DNA of 64,000 nucleotides from Polyangium mundeleinium (GTDB taxonomy: Bacteria > Myxococcota_A > Polyangia > Polyangiales > Polyangiaceae): positions 5,672,501 to 5,736,500 of the forward strand of contig NZ_JAQNDO010000001.1 of assembly GCF_028369105.1 (NCBI RefSeq). The letters are read 5' to 3'. The notes beneath the pieces were generated by a model. It worked only from the letters and a program-made list of their open reading frames with translations. It was not told the origin of the DNA and ran no database searches. Position 1 is the stretch's first letter; the number at the start of each line of letters is the position of its first letter. A program made the position numbers and the translations under genes. Positions 46,696 through 56,630 of this stretch are shown here, one piece after another.

Positions 46696-49632
46696 TCAGG
46701 GCTGGAGCGCGAAGTTCACGGTCGCGGTTTGTCCGATGGTGACCGTGACCGTCTTGACCATGTCCTGATATCCCGCCTTGCTCACGCGCACCTCATATTG
46801 CTGCGCGAAGACCGAGTTCGCGAAGGCGAAGCCGCCGCTCGCGTTGGTCGACCCGTCGTGCATGCCGCGGTTCAGGGTGACCGTCGCGCCCGACACGAAC
46901 TGGCCCGTCATCGCGTCGGTGACCGTGCCCGACACGCTGCCCTTGCCCGGATCGGTGCCGATCTGGACGCGGAAGTGCGTGGCGTTTTTCGTCAGGTTCC
47001 CCATCGTGTCCTCGGCGATCAGGTGGAAGAACCAGATGCCGTTGGCCTTGCCGGGCAGGAGGATCTGCTTCGAGTTCTGCGGGCTCGTCAGATCCATGGG
47101 GATCTTGTTCGAGTCGTGATCCGGCATGGTCGTCGCGTAGGGATCGAACTCCCAGTAGAAGTTCTTCGTGTTCTCGTCCGCCTTCGGCAGCGTCCACGCG
47201 AAGTACGGCGAGTTGTTCGTGTACCAGGTCGACGGGCTCGTGTGGCTCGACGAGGACACCGCGGGCGTGGTCGCGTTGATGTTGACGACGAAGCGCGACT
47301 CGACAGTGCCGAAGTTGGCGAAGGGCCCGAGCGTGCTGATGTGGAAGTAGTTCGTCCCGACGGCGAGGTCGGCCGGCGTGTAGAGCATGCTCTCCTCCGG
47401 CTTGTAGCTGGCGTTCGCGGAGTTCGGAACGAAGCCGTAGGTGGTGTTGAGCTTGTAGTAGTAGCCGGCCGACGCGGTGAACGGCTTGCTCCACGCGAGC
47501 TCGAAGGACGGATACCCGTCGTTGTACCAGAGGTTGGAGCTCGGGTGCGTGGACGACGAGACGTCGAACGGCGCCATGTAGGACTCGAACTTCGAGGCCA
47601 CGACCGAGCCGGTCAGCGTCTTCGAGTTGCCGTAGAACAGCTTGACCGCGCCATTGGTGCCGGCGCCGCCGCTCGCGCCGCCGTTGCCGCCCGCGGTGGA
47701 GATGGAGCCGGAGAACTTGAGGTCGTTCGTCGCGCGGAGCAGGACGCCGCCGCCGGAGCCGCCGCTGGCGCAGCCGGATGCGCTTTGGCCGTTGACGGTG
47801 ACCTGGCCGGCGATCGTGATGTTCTCGGCGTAGATCACGAGCATGCCGCCGCCCTTGCCGCCGGTGTTGCCCGTGCAGCTACCGCCGGAAGAGCCCGCCG
47901 CGGCCTCGTCGTCGGCGATGGCGTACGAGGAGCCTCCCGCCGTCGTGACGTTGCAGTACCGATAGCCGTTGTAGTAGCAGCTCAGTTGCGTGCTGATGGA
48001 GTTCGTCGACCCGCCGTAGCCGCCGCCGGTGGAGGGTTTCGTTCCGGTGGCGGTGCAGAGCCCCGCCGCGAGGCAGGAGGCCGAGTTCGAGCCATCGCCG
48101 CCCTTGCCGCGCGGATCGTCGCCCGTCGGGGTCACGACGATCTGCGAGCTCGCGTCGAGGACGAAGTTCTTCGCGCGGATCACGAGCTTGCCCGAGGGGA
48201 CCGTGAGCACGCTCGAGTTGATGATGGTCACGTCGCCCGCGAAGACCTGTTCGCCGTCGAGCGTGGCGTTGGCGTTGGCGTCGATGACCAGGCTCGGCTG
48301 CGCGCAGTCACCGTTGAAGCAATACGTCGCGCAGGTTTGCCCCTGCGTCCAGGCGGTGCCCGTGGGGTTGCAGGTCTCGGGCGTGTTGCCATTGCAGCGC
48401 TTGTCGCCCGCCTCGCAGGCGCCGGCGCAGAGGCCGCTCCCGTTGTCGCAGGCGATGGCGCACGTCTCGACCGTGAGCCACGCGGTGCCGGTGGAGTTGC
48501 AGACCTGCGTCTGCAGGCCGTTGCAGCGCCGCGAGCCGGCCACGCAGGCGGTCGTGCCCGTGCAGGCCTTCATCGCCGGGTCGCACGCCTGCGCGCAGAC
48601 CTGCTGGGTTTGCCACTGGTTGCTGCCGTTGCAGACCTCGAGGAGGTTGCCGTTGCAGCGCAGGTCGTTCTGCACGCACGTCGACGAGGCGCACGCGCTT
48701 CCCTGGCAGATCTGCGGCGACGGGCAGGCCATCGGCGCGGCCCAGTCGTAGCAGCCGGTCGGCTGCATCGCGCAGGACTGCACCTGCGTCCCCGAGCACT
48801 TGGTTTGTCCCTGCGTGCACTTGTCGTCGCACTGGGAGGCGCAGGCTCCGGCCTCGCAGGCCTGGCCCGAGGGGCAGCTCGCGCCGGGGTTCCAGTCGTA
48901 ACAGCCGTTCGCCTGGAGCCCGCACGTCTGGACCTGCGGACCCGAACACTGCGTCGCGCCGCCCATGCATTGATCGGTGCACGAGCTGACGCACTGGCCG
49001 CCATTGCAGGTCTGGAACGTCGGGCAGTTCTGCGCAGGGTTCCAGTCATAGCAGCCATTGACCTGCAGGCCGCAGCTCTGGATCTGCCCGTTCGCGCATT
49101 GCGTGGCGCCATTCGTGCACGTGTCCGTGCACGCGAGCGCGCATTGGCCGGCGGAGCAGGTCTGGAACGTGGGACATGCCTGCGCCGGGTTCCAATCGTA
49201 GCAGCCGTTCGCCTGGAGCGCGCAGGACTGGACGTTCGCCCCGGAACACTGCGTCTCTCCCGCGGAGCACTGATCGGTGCAGGACGAGACGCACTGCCCG
49301 CCGGAGCACGTCTGGAAGGTGGGACAGCCCTGCGGCGTGGACCAATCGTGGCAACCATTGGCCTGGAGCGCGCACGTCTGGAGCTGCGTGTTCGAGCACT
49401 GCGTCTGCCCCGCGCTGCATTGATCCGTGCACTCGCCGCCCCCGCCGCCCTGTCCCATCCCGCCGGTTCCGGAGGGGTTGTTTCCCCCGTCACCGCCGCT
49501 CCCGGCGTCGCCGCCCTGGCCGTTGGCGCCGCTGCCGCTCGACTCGCCGCCAGCCGGGCCGCATCCCGCGATGCCGATCAGCGAGGCGCAGACGAGCGTC
49601 CATCCGAATTGCAACAACATAGATCTGTGCAC
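46696..49632 (-). CDS. Cys-rich tandem-repeat lipoprotein with carboxypeptidase-like C-terminal domain
   Basis: A 978-residue predicted lipoprotein (ASLIGIAGC), then a Gly/Ser spacer. Five repeats of about 46 residues follow (CTDQCSAGxTQCS, QxCALQANGCYDW, CPTFQTCSGGQC), then three of a second Cys type (RCNGNxxEVCN, CAxxC). The middle holds a beta-rich region with Gly-rich turns (GGSGGGVLLRATNDLKFSG) and extracellular Ig/FN3-like modules. The last about 80 residues match the carboxypeptidase regulatory-like fold (GSVSGTVTDAMTGQFVSGAT, VRVSKAGYQD). GTG at 49632 is preferred, with GGAGG 7 bp upstream; ATG at 49620 is too far from it. Likely a surface adhesin-like protein. Confidence 0.85.
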   Translation of the reverse strand: MHRSMLLQFGWTLVCASLIGIAGCGPAGGESSGSGANGQGGDAGSGGDGGNNPSGTGGMGQGGGGGECTDQCSAGQTQCSNTQLQTCALQANGCHDWSTPQGCPTFQTCSGGQCVSSCTDQCSAGETQCSGANVQSCALQANGCYDWNPAQACPTFQTCSAGQCALACTDTCTNGATQCANGQIQSCGLQVNGCYDWNPAQNCPTFQTCNGGQCVSSCTDQCMGGATQCSGPQVQTCGLQANGCYDWNPGASCPSGQACEAGACASQCDDKCTQGQTKCSGTQVQSCAMQPTGCYDWAAPMACPSPQICQGSACASSTCVQNDLRCNGNLLEVCNGSNQWQTQQVCAQACDPAMKACTGTTACVAGSRRCNGLQTQVCNSTGTAWLTVETCAIACDNGSGLCAGACEAGDKRCNGNTPETCNPTGTAWTQGQTCATYCFNGDCAQPSLVIDANANATLDGEQVFAGDVTIINSSVLTVPSGKLVIRAKNFVLDASSQIVVTPTGDDPRGKGGDGSNSASCLAAGLCTATGTKPSTGGGYGGSTNSISTQLSCYYNGYRYCNVTTAGGSSYAIADDEAAAGSSGGSCTGNTGGKGGGMLVIYAENITIAGQVTVNGQSASGCASGGSGGGVLLRATNDLKFSGSISTAGGNGGASGGAGTNGAVKLFYGNSKTLTGSVVASKFESYMAPFDVSSSTHPSSNLWYNDGYPSFELAWSKPFTASAGYYYKLNTTYGFVPNSANASYKPEESMLYTPADLAVGTNYFHISTLGPFANFGTVESRFVVNINATTPAVSSSSHTSPSTWYTNNSPYFAWTLPKADENTKNFYWEFDPYATTMPDHDSNKIPMDLTSPQNSKQILLPGKANGIWFFHLIAEDTMGNLTKNATHFRVQIGTDPGKGSVSGTVTDAMTGQFVSGATVTLNRGMHDGSTNASGGFAFANSVFAQQYEVRVSKAGYQDMVKTVTVTIGQTATVNFALQP

Positions 49633-50006
49633 GAAGAATCCTCCGCGGGGGATCTCAATCGGGAACCTCCCGAATGTCAAGAGATGATGTGGTACGGTGC
49701 GCATAAAGCCCGATCGTCAAGCGCGCGGCACCCCCACGCGGCTCGTTATCGGGGCGCCCGCCGTCCGCGAGCACACGCAAGCCCTGGACGCGCGCTGTCG
49801 CAGGGAAGACGTTCCCAGCACCTAGGGCAGCGCTGCTGTCTTGGTGGGCGAGGTCGCTCGTGGTCTTGCCACGGACCCGTTGTAGAAACCGCGCATCGCG
49901 CGGATTCTACGCCTTCGGTCCAGGCCGTGCCTGGTCCGGGGTGAAGGGGGCGGACAGCCCCTTCCGGGGTGCGGGGCAGAGCCCCGCGCGCGCGCTCGTC
50001 CCCGTT
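49633..50006. other. Gene-free interval with palindromes
   Basis: These 374 bp contain no gene. It includes the promoter side of the Cys-rich repeat gene, a strong hairpin at 49882-49910 (GTAGAA-x-CCGCGC arms, one mismatch) and a cluster of GC hairpins at about 49942-49990 (GAAGGGG/CCCCTTC and GCGGGGC-AGA-GCCCCGC). The cluster sits just behind the stop of the minus-strand gene at 50007 and resembles the cluster at 12612-12654. Confidence 0.7.
49942..49990. terminator. Tandem GC hairpins, dispersed-repeat type
   Basis: Two adjoining hairpins of the GGGGTGnnGGGGCnnnGCCCC type lie directly downstream of the minus-strand gene ending at 50007. The same design occurs at 12612-12654. A transcription stop is likely. 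Confidence 0.5.
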
Positions 50007-51230
50007 TTAGTCGAGGTTGCCTTCGGTCGCGATCTTGAACCACGATCGCGTTGGGGTCTTCTGCTCGCGCGTGACGAAATCGTCGATCTTCGCGAGCACG
50101 GTGGCCGTGCGGTGGCCTTCCATCTGCTTCGGGTGCTTCTTGCCCTGGTCGAGGTAACAGCGCAGGAAGAGCGCGTCGTCTGCGCGCGGGAGGGCGGCGA
50201 CGTTCCGGATCCATTTCGACCACGTGGGCGGTTCGAGCAGGTATTGCTCGACGTTGGATACGTAAAGTGTGCTCACGCGGAGATCGTTTTTCTGGAGGAA
50301 CGCGGCGATGGCGGGGAATGCGCCGTCGCCCGCGAAGTCGCCGACGACGGGGACCACGCGGCCCTCGCGCTCCATCGTCTGGACGAACCGGAAGGCCTCG
50401 TCCGTCGCGAGGAACCCGCGCTTCTTGCCCGCCGGATCCGCCGCGCCGACGAGCTCCCGCAGCGAGGGGTATTTGCGGCCGGAGTTTTCCTTGAGCTCGA
50501 ACCGGAGGTCGAGCTGTTTGTCGAAAAAGACCTGCGTCATCCGCGCGAGCGAGCGTTTGTCCTTGTCCGTGAGCGTGACGCCGTACGCCTCTTGCATGCG
50601 CTTCATGGCCCGATCGACGGTCGTGGCGAAGAGCTTCGGATCCGGCGCTTTCGTCTCGGCGTGTTTCAGGACGGCGTCGACGTCCGCGGTCGCGGGCGGG
50701 GCCGTGGCCGCGTCGTAGGGCCTGCCGACGAGCAAGGCGAGGAAATGGGAGCGGCTCTCGGCCTCCTCGAAGAGGAATCGATAATAAAGGTGCTGGAGGA
50801 GGTTGTCCCGGCGGATGTCGACGATGAACGCGAGGCGCGGGCGGGTGAGGGCGAGATACGTAAAATTCTGCTCGGGCCCGACGCCGAGGTAGACGCCTCC
50901 TGCGGGCCGCGCCGCGAGCGCGTCGGCGGTCTGGAGGTACGAGGTCTCGTTCGAGATGAGGTTGTCCGAGATGAAGTCACCTCCCGGCTCGGAGAGGGAG
51001 CGAACGAGCTCACCAAAGGGGCCGAACGCAGGAGCGGCGGAGGCGGAGGCCGGGGTGACGGCGGAAGCGGAGGCGGCAGCGGGAGCGGAGGCGCGCGCGG
51101 AAGCGGTGACGGCGGCGGACGCGGGCGCGGAGGCGGCGGGTTCGTGCTTGGGCGGGTCGCACGCGGCGGCGACGAGGAGGGCGAGGACCGGGGCGAGGCG
51201 GGTGAGCAGGCGCGGGGTCTTGGGGGCCAT
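50007..51230 (-). CDS. Hypothetical lipoprotein of the LIC_10091-like type
   Basis: A 407-residue predicted lipoprotein (LALLVAAACD) with an Ala/Ser-rich spacer of about 45 residues. The conserved part begins FGELVRSLSEPGGDFISDN, then GGVYLGVGPEQNFTYLAL and RLAFIVDIRRDNLLQHLYYRFLF. This looks like a Rossmann-type, methyltransferase-like fold (glycine motif, acidic residue at the end of the second strand), as in a poorly characterised family known from Leptospira and myxobacteria. A methyltransferase in the periplasm would be unusual, so the function is open. ATG at 51230 encodes the signal peptide. Hairpins lie just downstream. Confidence 0.8.
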   Translation of the reverse strand: MAPKTPRLLTRLAPVLALLVAAACDPPKHEPAASAPASAAVTASARASAPAAASASAVTPASASAAPAFGPFGELVRSLSEPGGDFISDNLISNETSYLQTADALAARPAGGVYLGVGPEQNFTYLALTRPRLAFIVDIRRDNLLQHLYYRFLFEEAESRSHFLALLVGRPYDAATAPPATADVDAVLKHAETKAPDPKLFATTVDRAMKRMQEAYGVTLTDKDKRSLARMTQVFFDKQLDLRFELKENSGRKYPSLRELVGAADPAGKKRGFLATDEAFRFVQTMEREGRVVPVVGDFAGDGAFPAIAAFLQKNDLRVSTLYVSNVEQYLLEPPTWSKWIRNVAALPRADDALFLRCYLDQGKKHPKQMEGHRTATVLAKIDDFVTREQKTPTRSWFKIATEGNLD

Positions 51231-51358
51231 GGCAGACCGGGAACGCCTCGGCGGGCGGGCGTCGTCCAGGGCGTCGAGGGTCTGACGGAAGCCCGCGGGA
51301 TGTCAAGGCGCGGGGCGACTCCGTGCGGGGGATCTTGGCCGCGCGCCCACGTTGTGCC

Positions 51359-52003
51359 ATGGATGCCAGCGCTGCCATGAAGAAGCAAAGGCGCCGCCGC
51401 TTCTCGATGATCCGTGACTTTCAGGTCGCGGATTTCTTGACCCTCGGCAATGGCTTTGCCGGCACCGGGTCGATGCTGGCGACGATGAAGTACGTGGCTT
51501 CGGGCGACGTCACGTTTCTCCGGCTCGCCTTCGGGCTGCTCCCGGTCGCGTTGTTCTGCGACTTCCTCGACGGGCGCGTGGCCCGGGCGCGGCGCGAGGT
51601 CTCGATGCTCGGGCAAGAGCTCGACTCGCTCGCGGACCTCGTGTCGTTCGGCGTGGCCCCGGCCGCGCTCGCGTTCGGGCTCGGGATGCGCGGGGGCTGG
51701 GACGCGATCGCGCTCGTGTATTTCGTGGCCTGCGGCATCAGCAGGCTCGCGCGGTACAACGCGACGGCGAGCCAGCTCGCCGACGAGGGCGGGAAGGTGA
51801 AGTATTACGAGGGGACGCCGATCCCGACGAGCCTCGCGCTCGTGGCGCTCTTCGGCGCGTTCTCGGCGCACGGGCTCATCGGCGCGGCGCTGCCGGGCGG
51901 GGCCGTCGCGCTCGGGCCGTGGGAGCTGCACCCGATCGTTTTGCTCTTCGCGGTGAGCGGCAGCGCAATGATATCGAAGACGCTCCGCATTCCGAAGCCC
52001 TGA
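51359..52003 (+). CDS. pssA: CDP-alcohol phosphatidyltransferase (phosphatidylserine synthase type)
   Basis: A 214-residue integral membrane enzyme with about six hydrophobic segments. It contains the CDP-alcohol phosphotransferase signature D-G-x2-A-R-x8-G-x3-D-x3-D as DGRVARARREVSMLGQELDS plus LAD, in the form typical of CDP-diacylglycerol-serine O-phosphatidyltransferase. FLTLGNGFAGTGS at the N-terminus and YYEGTPIPTS are further matches. It would make phosphatidylserine, the precursor of phosphatidylethanolamine. ATG at 51359 or 51377 is possible. It is divergent from the 50007-51230 gene. Confidence 0.88.
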   Translation: MDASAAMKKQRRRRFSMIRDFQVADFLTLGNGFAGTGSMLATMKYVASGDVTFLRLAFGLLPVALFCDFLDGRVARARREVSMLGQELDSLADLVSFGVAPAALAFGLGMRGGWDAIALVYFVACGISRLARYNATASQLADEGGKVKYYEGTPIPTSLALVALFGAFSAHGLIGAALPGGAVALGPWELHPIVLLFAVSGSAMISKTLRIPKP

Positions 52004-52029
52004 ACCCGTGAAACCCGATCGGTTGTTCA

Positions 52030-52072
52030 GGGACAAGTTTTCAGCGCACGAATCCGGGACAAGTTTTCAGCG
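52030..52072. repeat. Two direct copies of a 17-bp element
   Basis: GGGACAAGTTTTCAGCG occurs at 52030-52046 and 52056-52072, 26 bp apart, in the spacer between pssA and the adenine methylase gene. The motif resembles insertion sequence ends, but no transposase is near. It could be a scar or a protein-binding site. Confidence 0.7.
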
Positions 52073-52149
52073 ATAGAATCTGTCCCGAACTTCTTTGATC
52101 GAAAGTTTTGCCGAGCTCGATTCCCCATTGTAGGTGCTGGGGTATCCAC

Positions 52150-53067
52150 ATGCTCGAGCGCGCGATTCGACCGCTCCCCACCCCGGCCGCAGTTCCCCTT
52201 CCGTCCGTCCGTCCCGGGCCCCTCAAGGCCCGCGGAAAGCCGCGTCCGGACATTCGTGAAATCGAGCCGGGGACGGCAAAACCGTTCATCAAGTGGGTCG
52301 GCGGAAAACGGCAGCTCATCCACGAGCTCGAGCCGCGCATTCCGTCGCGCTTCAATACGTACCACGAGCCCTTCGTCGGGGGCGGCGCGCTCTTCTTCCA
52401 CCTCATGCCCGAGCGCGCCGAGCTCAGCGATACGAACGAGCGGCTCGTGCGCACGTACCTCGGCGTGCGCGACGCCGTCGAGGACGTGATCGACAGGCTC
52501 GCGTCCTACCCGCACGATCGCGAATTCTTCATGAAGTTGCGCGCGAGCGACATCGACACGAAGACCGACGTGGAGGTGGCCGCCTGGTTCATTTACCTGA
52601 ACCGCACGGGGTTCAACGGGCTGTACCGGGTGAACCGGGCAAACCAGTACAACGTGCCGTTCGGCGATTACCAGAACCCCACGATCTGCGACGCGGAAAA
52701 CCTCCGCGCCTGCTCGCGGGCCCTGAAACACGCCTCGATCCGTGTCGCTTCGTTCGAGGACGTCGCCGCGCGGGCGCGGGCGGGCGACTTCGTGTATTTC
52801 GATCCGCCTTACGTGCCGCTCTCGGCCTCGTCGAGCTTCACGTCGTACACGAGCGGCGGGTTCGGGATGCGCGAGCAGCAGAGGCTGCGTGACGTGGCAC
52901 GCGAGCTCAAGGAGCGCGGCGTGCGCGTGCTCCTCTCGAATTCGTCGGCGCCCGAGGTGTACTCGCTCTATGGGGACGGCTTCGAGCTCGCCGCCGTGGG
53001 CGCATCACGCGCCATCAACTGCAAGGGCACGGGGCGCGGACGGATCCAGGAGCTCATCATTCGGTAA
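52150..53067 (+). CDS. DNA adenine methylase (Dam/D12 class)
   Basis: A 305-residue N6-adenine methyltransferase. Motifs are in order: KPFIKWVGGKRQL (target recognition and SAM site), FVGGGALFFH (F-x-G-x-G, motif I), FIYLNRTGFNGLYRVN, and YFDPPYVPLS with DPPY (motif IV). It transfers methyl from SAM to adenine in DNA. No restriction gene is adjacent, so it looks like a solitary methylase or the methylase of a lost system. The N-terminal 40 residues are Pro/Arg-rich and variable. ATG at 52150 was used; a longer start at 52108 lacks support. Confidence 0.92.
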   Translation: MLERAIRPLPTPAAVPLPSVRPGPLKARGKPRPDIREIEPGTAKPFIKWVGGKRQLIHELEPRIPSRFNTYHEPFVGGGALFFHLMPERAELSDTNERLVRTYLGVRDAVEDVIDRLASYPHDREFFMKLRASDIDTKTDVEVAAWFIYLNRTGFNGLYRVNRANQYNVPFGDYQNPTICDAENLRACSRALKHASIRVASFEDVAARARAGDFVYFDPPYVPLSASSSFTSYTSGGFGMREQQRLRDVARELKERGVRVLLSNSSAPEVYSLYGDGFELAAVGASRAINCKGTGRGRIQELIIR

Positions 53068-53130
53068 AGCGGCCGCGAGCGCCCCTCCGGAGGGCTCCCG
53101 GTCCCGGATCCCGCGTCCGATGAACCGCGC

Positions 53131-53832
53131 ATGCGCGCCGTTCTTCCGCATCACCGTCCAGGCACCCTCGTGCTCTCTGCGTCCCAGTGGGAAACGATCG
53201 AGGCGCTCCGCGCCGGCGAGCCAGTGACCGACGAGGCGCTGGACACGCTGTATCCCGCAGACATCCGCGAACTCTCGTCACGATTCTGGACACCCGCCTC
53301 CGTCGCGGTGCGCGCGGCCCAGCTCTGCGCGCCCGAGGGGCGGGCGCGCGTGCTCGACGTGGGCGCAGGCGTGGGAAAATTCTGCCTCGTCGGCGCGCTC
53401 GTCACGGAGAGCATTTTCGTCGGGGTCGAGCACAGGCGGGCGCTCGTCGACGTGGGCCGCGAGGTGATTGCGGCCGTGGGCGCGAGGAACGCGCGGCTCG
53501 TGCACGGGACGATCGAGGACATCGACTTTTCGTATTTCGACGCGCTCTATTTCTACAACCCGTTCGAGGAGAACCTGGTCGCGCCGTCGTGGCAAATGGA
53601 CGGCGCGGTGCCGCTTTCGCTGGAGCGGTTCCAGGAGGACGTGACGCGGATCGAGGCTGCGCTCGAAGCCGCGCCGCCCGGGATGCGCGTGGTGACGTAC
53701 CAGGGGTTCGGCGGGAAGATGCCGCCCGATTACGAGATCGTGGAGGAGGACCCCGAAGGCGCGCCGCACCTCCGGCTCTGGGTGAAGCAGGAGCACGGGC
53801 CGCACAGGATTCCGCAGGGAACGCGGCGATAG
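53131..53832 (+). CDS. SAM-dependent methyltransferase (class I)
   Basis: A 233-residue cytoplasmic enzyme. VLDVGAGVGKFCLVGAL is motif I; the acidic residue after strand 2 lies in FVGVEHRRALVDVG. ALYFYNPFEEN takes the place of the usual motif IV. The C-terminus (MRVVTYQGFGGKMPPDY) completes the Rossmann-type fold. The substrate is unknown; the gene starts 63 bp after the adenine methylase gene and may be in the same transcript. Confidence 0.87.
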   Translation: MRAVLPHHRPGTLVLSASQWETIEALRAGEPVTDEALDTLYPADIRELSSRFWTPASVAVRAAQLCAPEGRARVLDVGAGVGKFCLVGALVTESIFVGVEHRRALVDVGREVIAAVGARNARLVHGTIEDIDFSYFDALYFYNPFEENLVAPSWQMDGAVPLSLERFQEDVTRIEAALEAAPPGMRVVTYQGFGGKMPPDYEIVEEDPEGAPHLRLWVKQEHGPHRIPQGTRR

Positions 53833-53838
53833 AGGGGG

Positions 53839-55143
53839 TTACGGATCGCTTCCGGGAGGTTCTTCGCGGGAGCGGCTCCAGAAGGCGACGACGTCGTCCG
53901 GGGTTTCACGGTCTTTCAGGACGGAGAGGGTATCTCCGTCATACCCGAGGACGAGCGGCAGGCCGCGGCTGCAATGGCGCGACCACATGCCGAGCGTGTA
54001 GGCGCCGACGTCGTGGATGAGCACGAAATCGCCCGGATCGATGCGAGGGAGGGCGAGGCCCTTGGCGAGGACGTCGCCCGAAAAGCAGAGGGGGCCGACG
54101 ATCGTGACGGGCTCCGCCTGTCCACCCTTGGGCCGCCCTTCGGCGTCGAGGACCGCGATCTCGTGGTGCCATTCGTCCGGGCAATAGGCGCGCCGGACCA
54201 GGAGATCGGCGCCGAGGTGGATCACGGCGAGGCGCTCGCCGCCGGCCTGCTTGACGTATTCGACGCGGCTCGCAGCCCAGCCGGCCGTCGCGTGAATGGC
54301 CCGGCCAAACTCCGTCACGAGCCCGAGGTCGCCGGCGAAGAGCCCGGGGATGGTTGCCTTTAATGCGTCGACGTACGCGGAGAGCGGGATCGGCGCGTCG
54401 TCGGGCCGATAGGCGACGGGCAGGCCGCCGCCGAGATCGAAGGTGCGGACGCGGCCCGGCGAGGTGCGCGCCTCGATTTCGGATCGCAGCGAATACACAC
54501 GCTGCACGCCCTCGACCAGGCTCGCGAGCGGCATGCCTTGCGAGCCGACGTGCACGTGCAGCGCGCACAGGAACGGGTGCGCCTCGAATGCGGCGACGAT
54601 CTCTTTCCGGCGTTCGATCGGGACGCCGAACTTCGAGGAGCGGGTCGCGACGCTGGTGAGCGCGATCGTGCCCCCGCCGACCTGGGGATTGACGCGCAGG
54701 CCGATGTGTACAGGCGTGGTTTGTCCAATCCTCGACGCAATGCGCTCGAGCTCGTCGAAATTGTCGACATTGATCCGGACGCCGAGCGCGAGGGCCCAGG
54801 CGAGCTCGTCCTTCGTCTTCGCGGGCGAGTCGAAGACGATACGGGAGGGCGGGCAACCGGCCGCCATCGCAAGGCGGACTTCTTCGAACGACGCGGCTTC
54901 GAGGCCCGCGCCCGCCGCGACGAGCGCGCGGAGGATCTCGACGAGGGGGTTCGCCTTGATCGCGACGGCGTGCAACGTGTCTTCGGGGAAACGCGCGCCG
55001 AGCTCGGCAATCCGCGCGCGGACGCGGCCGAGGTCGTGGAAGAGAGCGGCCGGCGTGTCCTCGCGGAAGTGTCCCGCGGCGATGGCGCGCCGGAGCACGG
55101 AAGAGGCGTCCTCGACGTGGGTACGTTCGAGCCAGCGACTCAT
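53839..55143 (-). CDS. PLP-dependent decarboxylase, alanine-racemase fold (LysA/ODC-like)
   Basis: A 434-residue fold-type III enzyme. AVAIKANP holds the pyridoxal Lys (K63), HVHVGSQG and FDLGGGLPVAY are PLP phosphate-binding loops, EFGRAIHATAGW is the usual Arg region, and GPLCFSGDVLAKG with DVGAYT gives the Cys and Tyr from the partner subunit. Family members decarboxylate diaminopimelate, ornithine, lysine or arginine, or carboxynorspermidine. The lack of a biosynthetic neighbour prevents assignment; the catalytic Cys region reads CFSGD rather than the DapDC-like CESGD. It is divergent from the FAD oxidase gene (84 bp between starts) and convergent with the methyltransferase gene. Confidence 0.88.
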   Translation of the reverse strand: MSRWLERTHVEDASSVLRRAIAAGHFREDTPAALFHDLGRVRARIAELGARFPEDTLHAVAIKANPLVEILRALVAAGAGLEAASFEEVRLAMAAGCPPSRIVFDSPAKTKDELAWALALGVRINVDNFDELERIASRIGQTTPVHIGLRVNPQVGGGTIALTSVATRSSKFGVPIERRKEIVAAFEAHPFLCALHVHVGSQGMPLASLVEGVQRVYSLRSEIEARTSPGRVRTFDLGGGLPVAYRPDDAPIPLSAYVDALKATIPGLFAGDLGLVTEFGRAIHATAGWAASRVEYVKQAGGERLAVIHLGADLLVRRAYCPDEWHHEIAVLDAEGRPKGGQAEPVTIVGPLCFSGDVLAKGLALPRIDPGDFVLIHDVGAYTLGMWSRHCSRGLPLVLGYDGDTLSVLKDRETPDDVVAFWSRSREEPPGSDP

Positions 55144-55227
55144 CGGGCTCGTGGTAGCCGTGGCGCCCGTCACGTCAAGCGGCGCTTGTCGGTTGCAGGG
55201 AGGACGCGGGCACTGTATCGAGCGACC

Positions 55228-56619
<1,392 letters not shown>

Positions 56620-56630
56620 GGCGAGGCGGG

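Noticed and set aside
46681-49944. Very long open frame on the plus strand opposite the Cys-rich repeat gene
   Set aside because: It is Arg/Ala/Val-rich with no domain pattern. The minus-strand gene has signal peptide, Cys repeats and a good start, so the plus frame is a GC-bias shadow.
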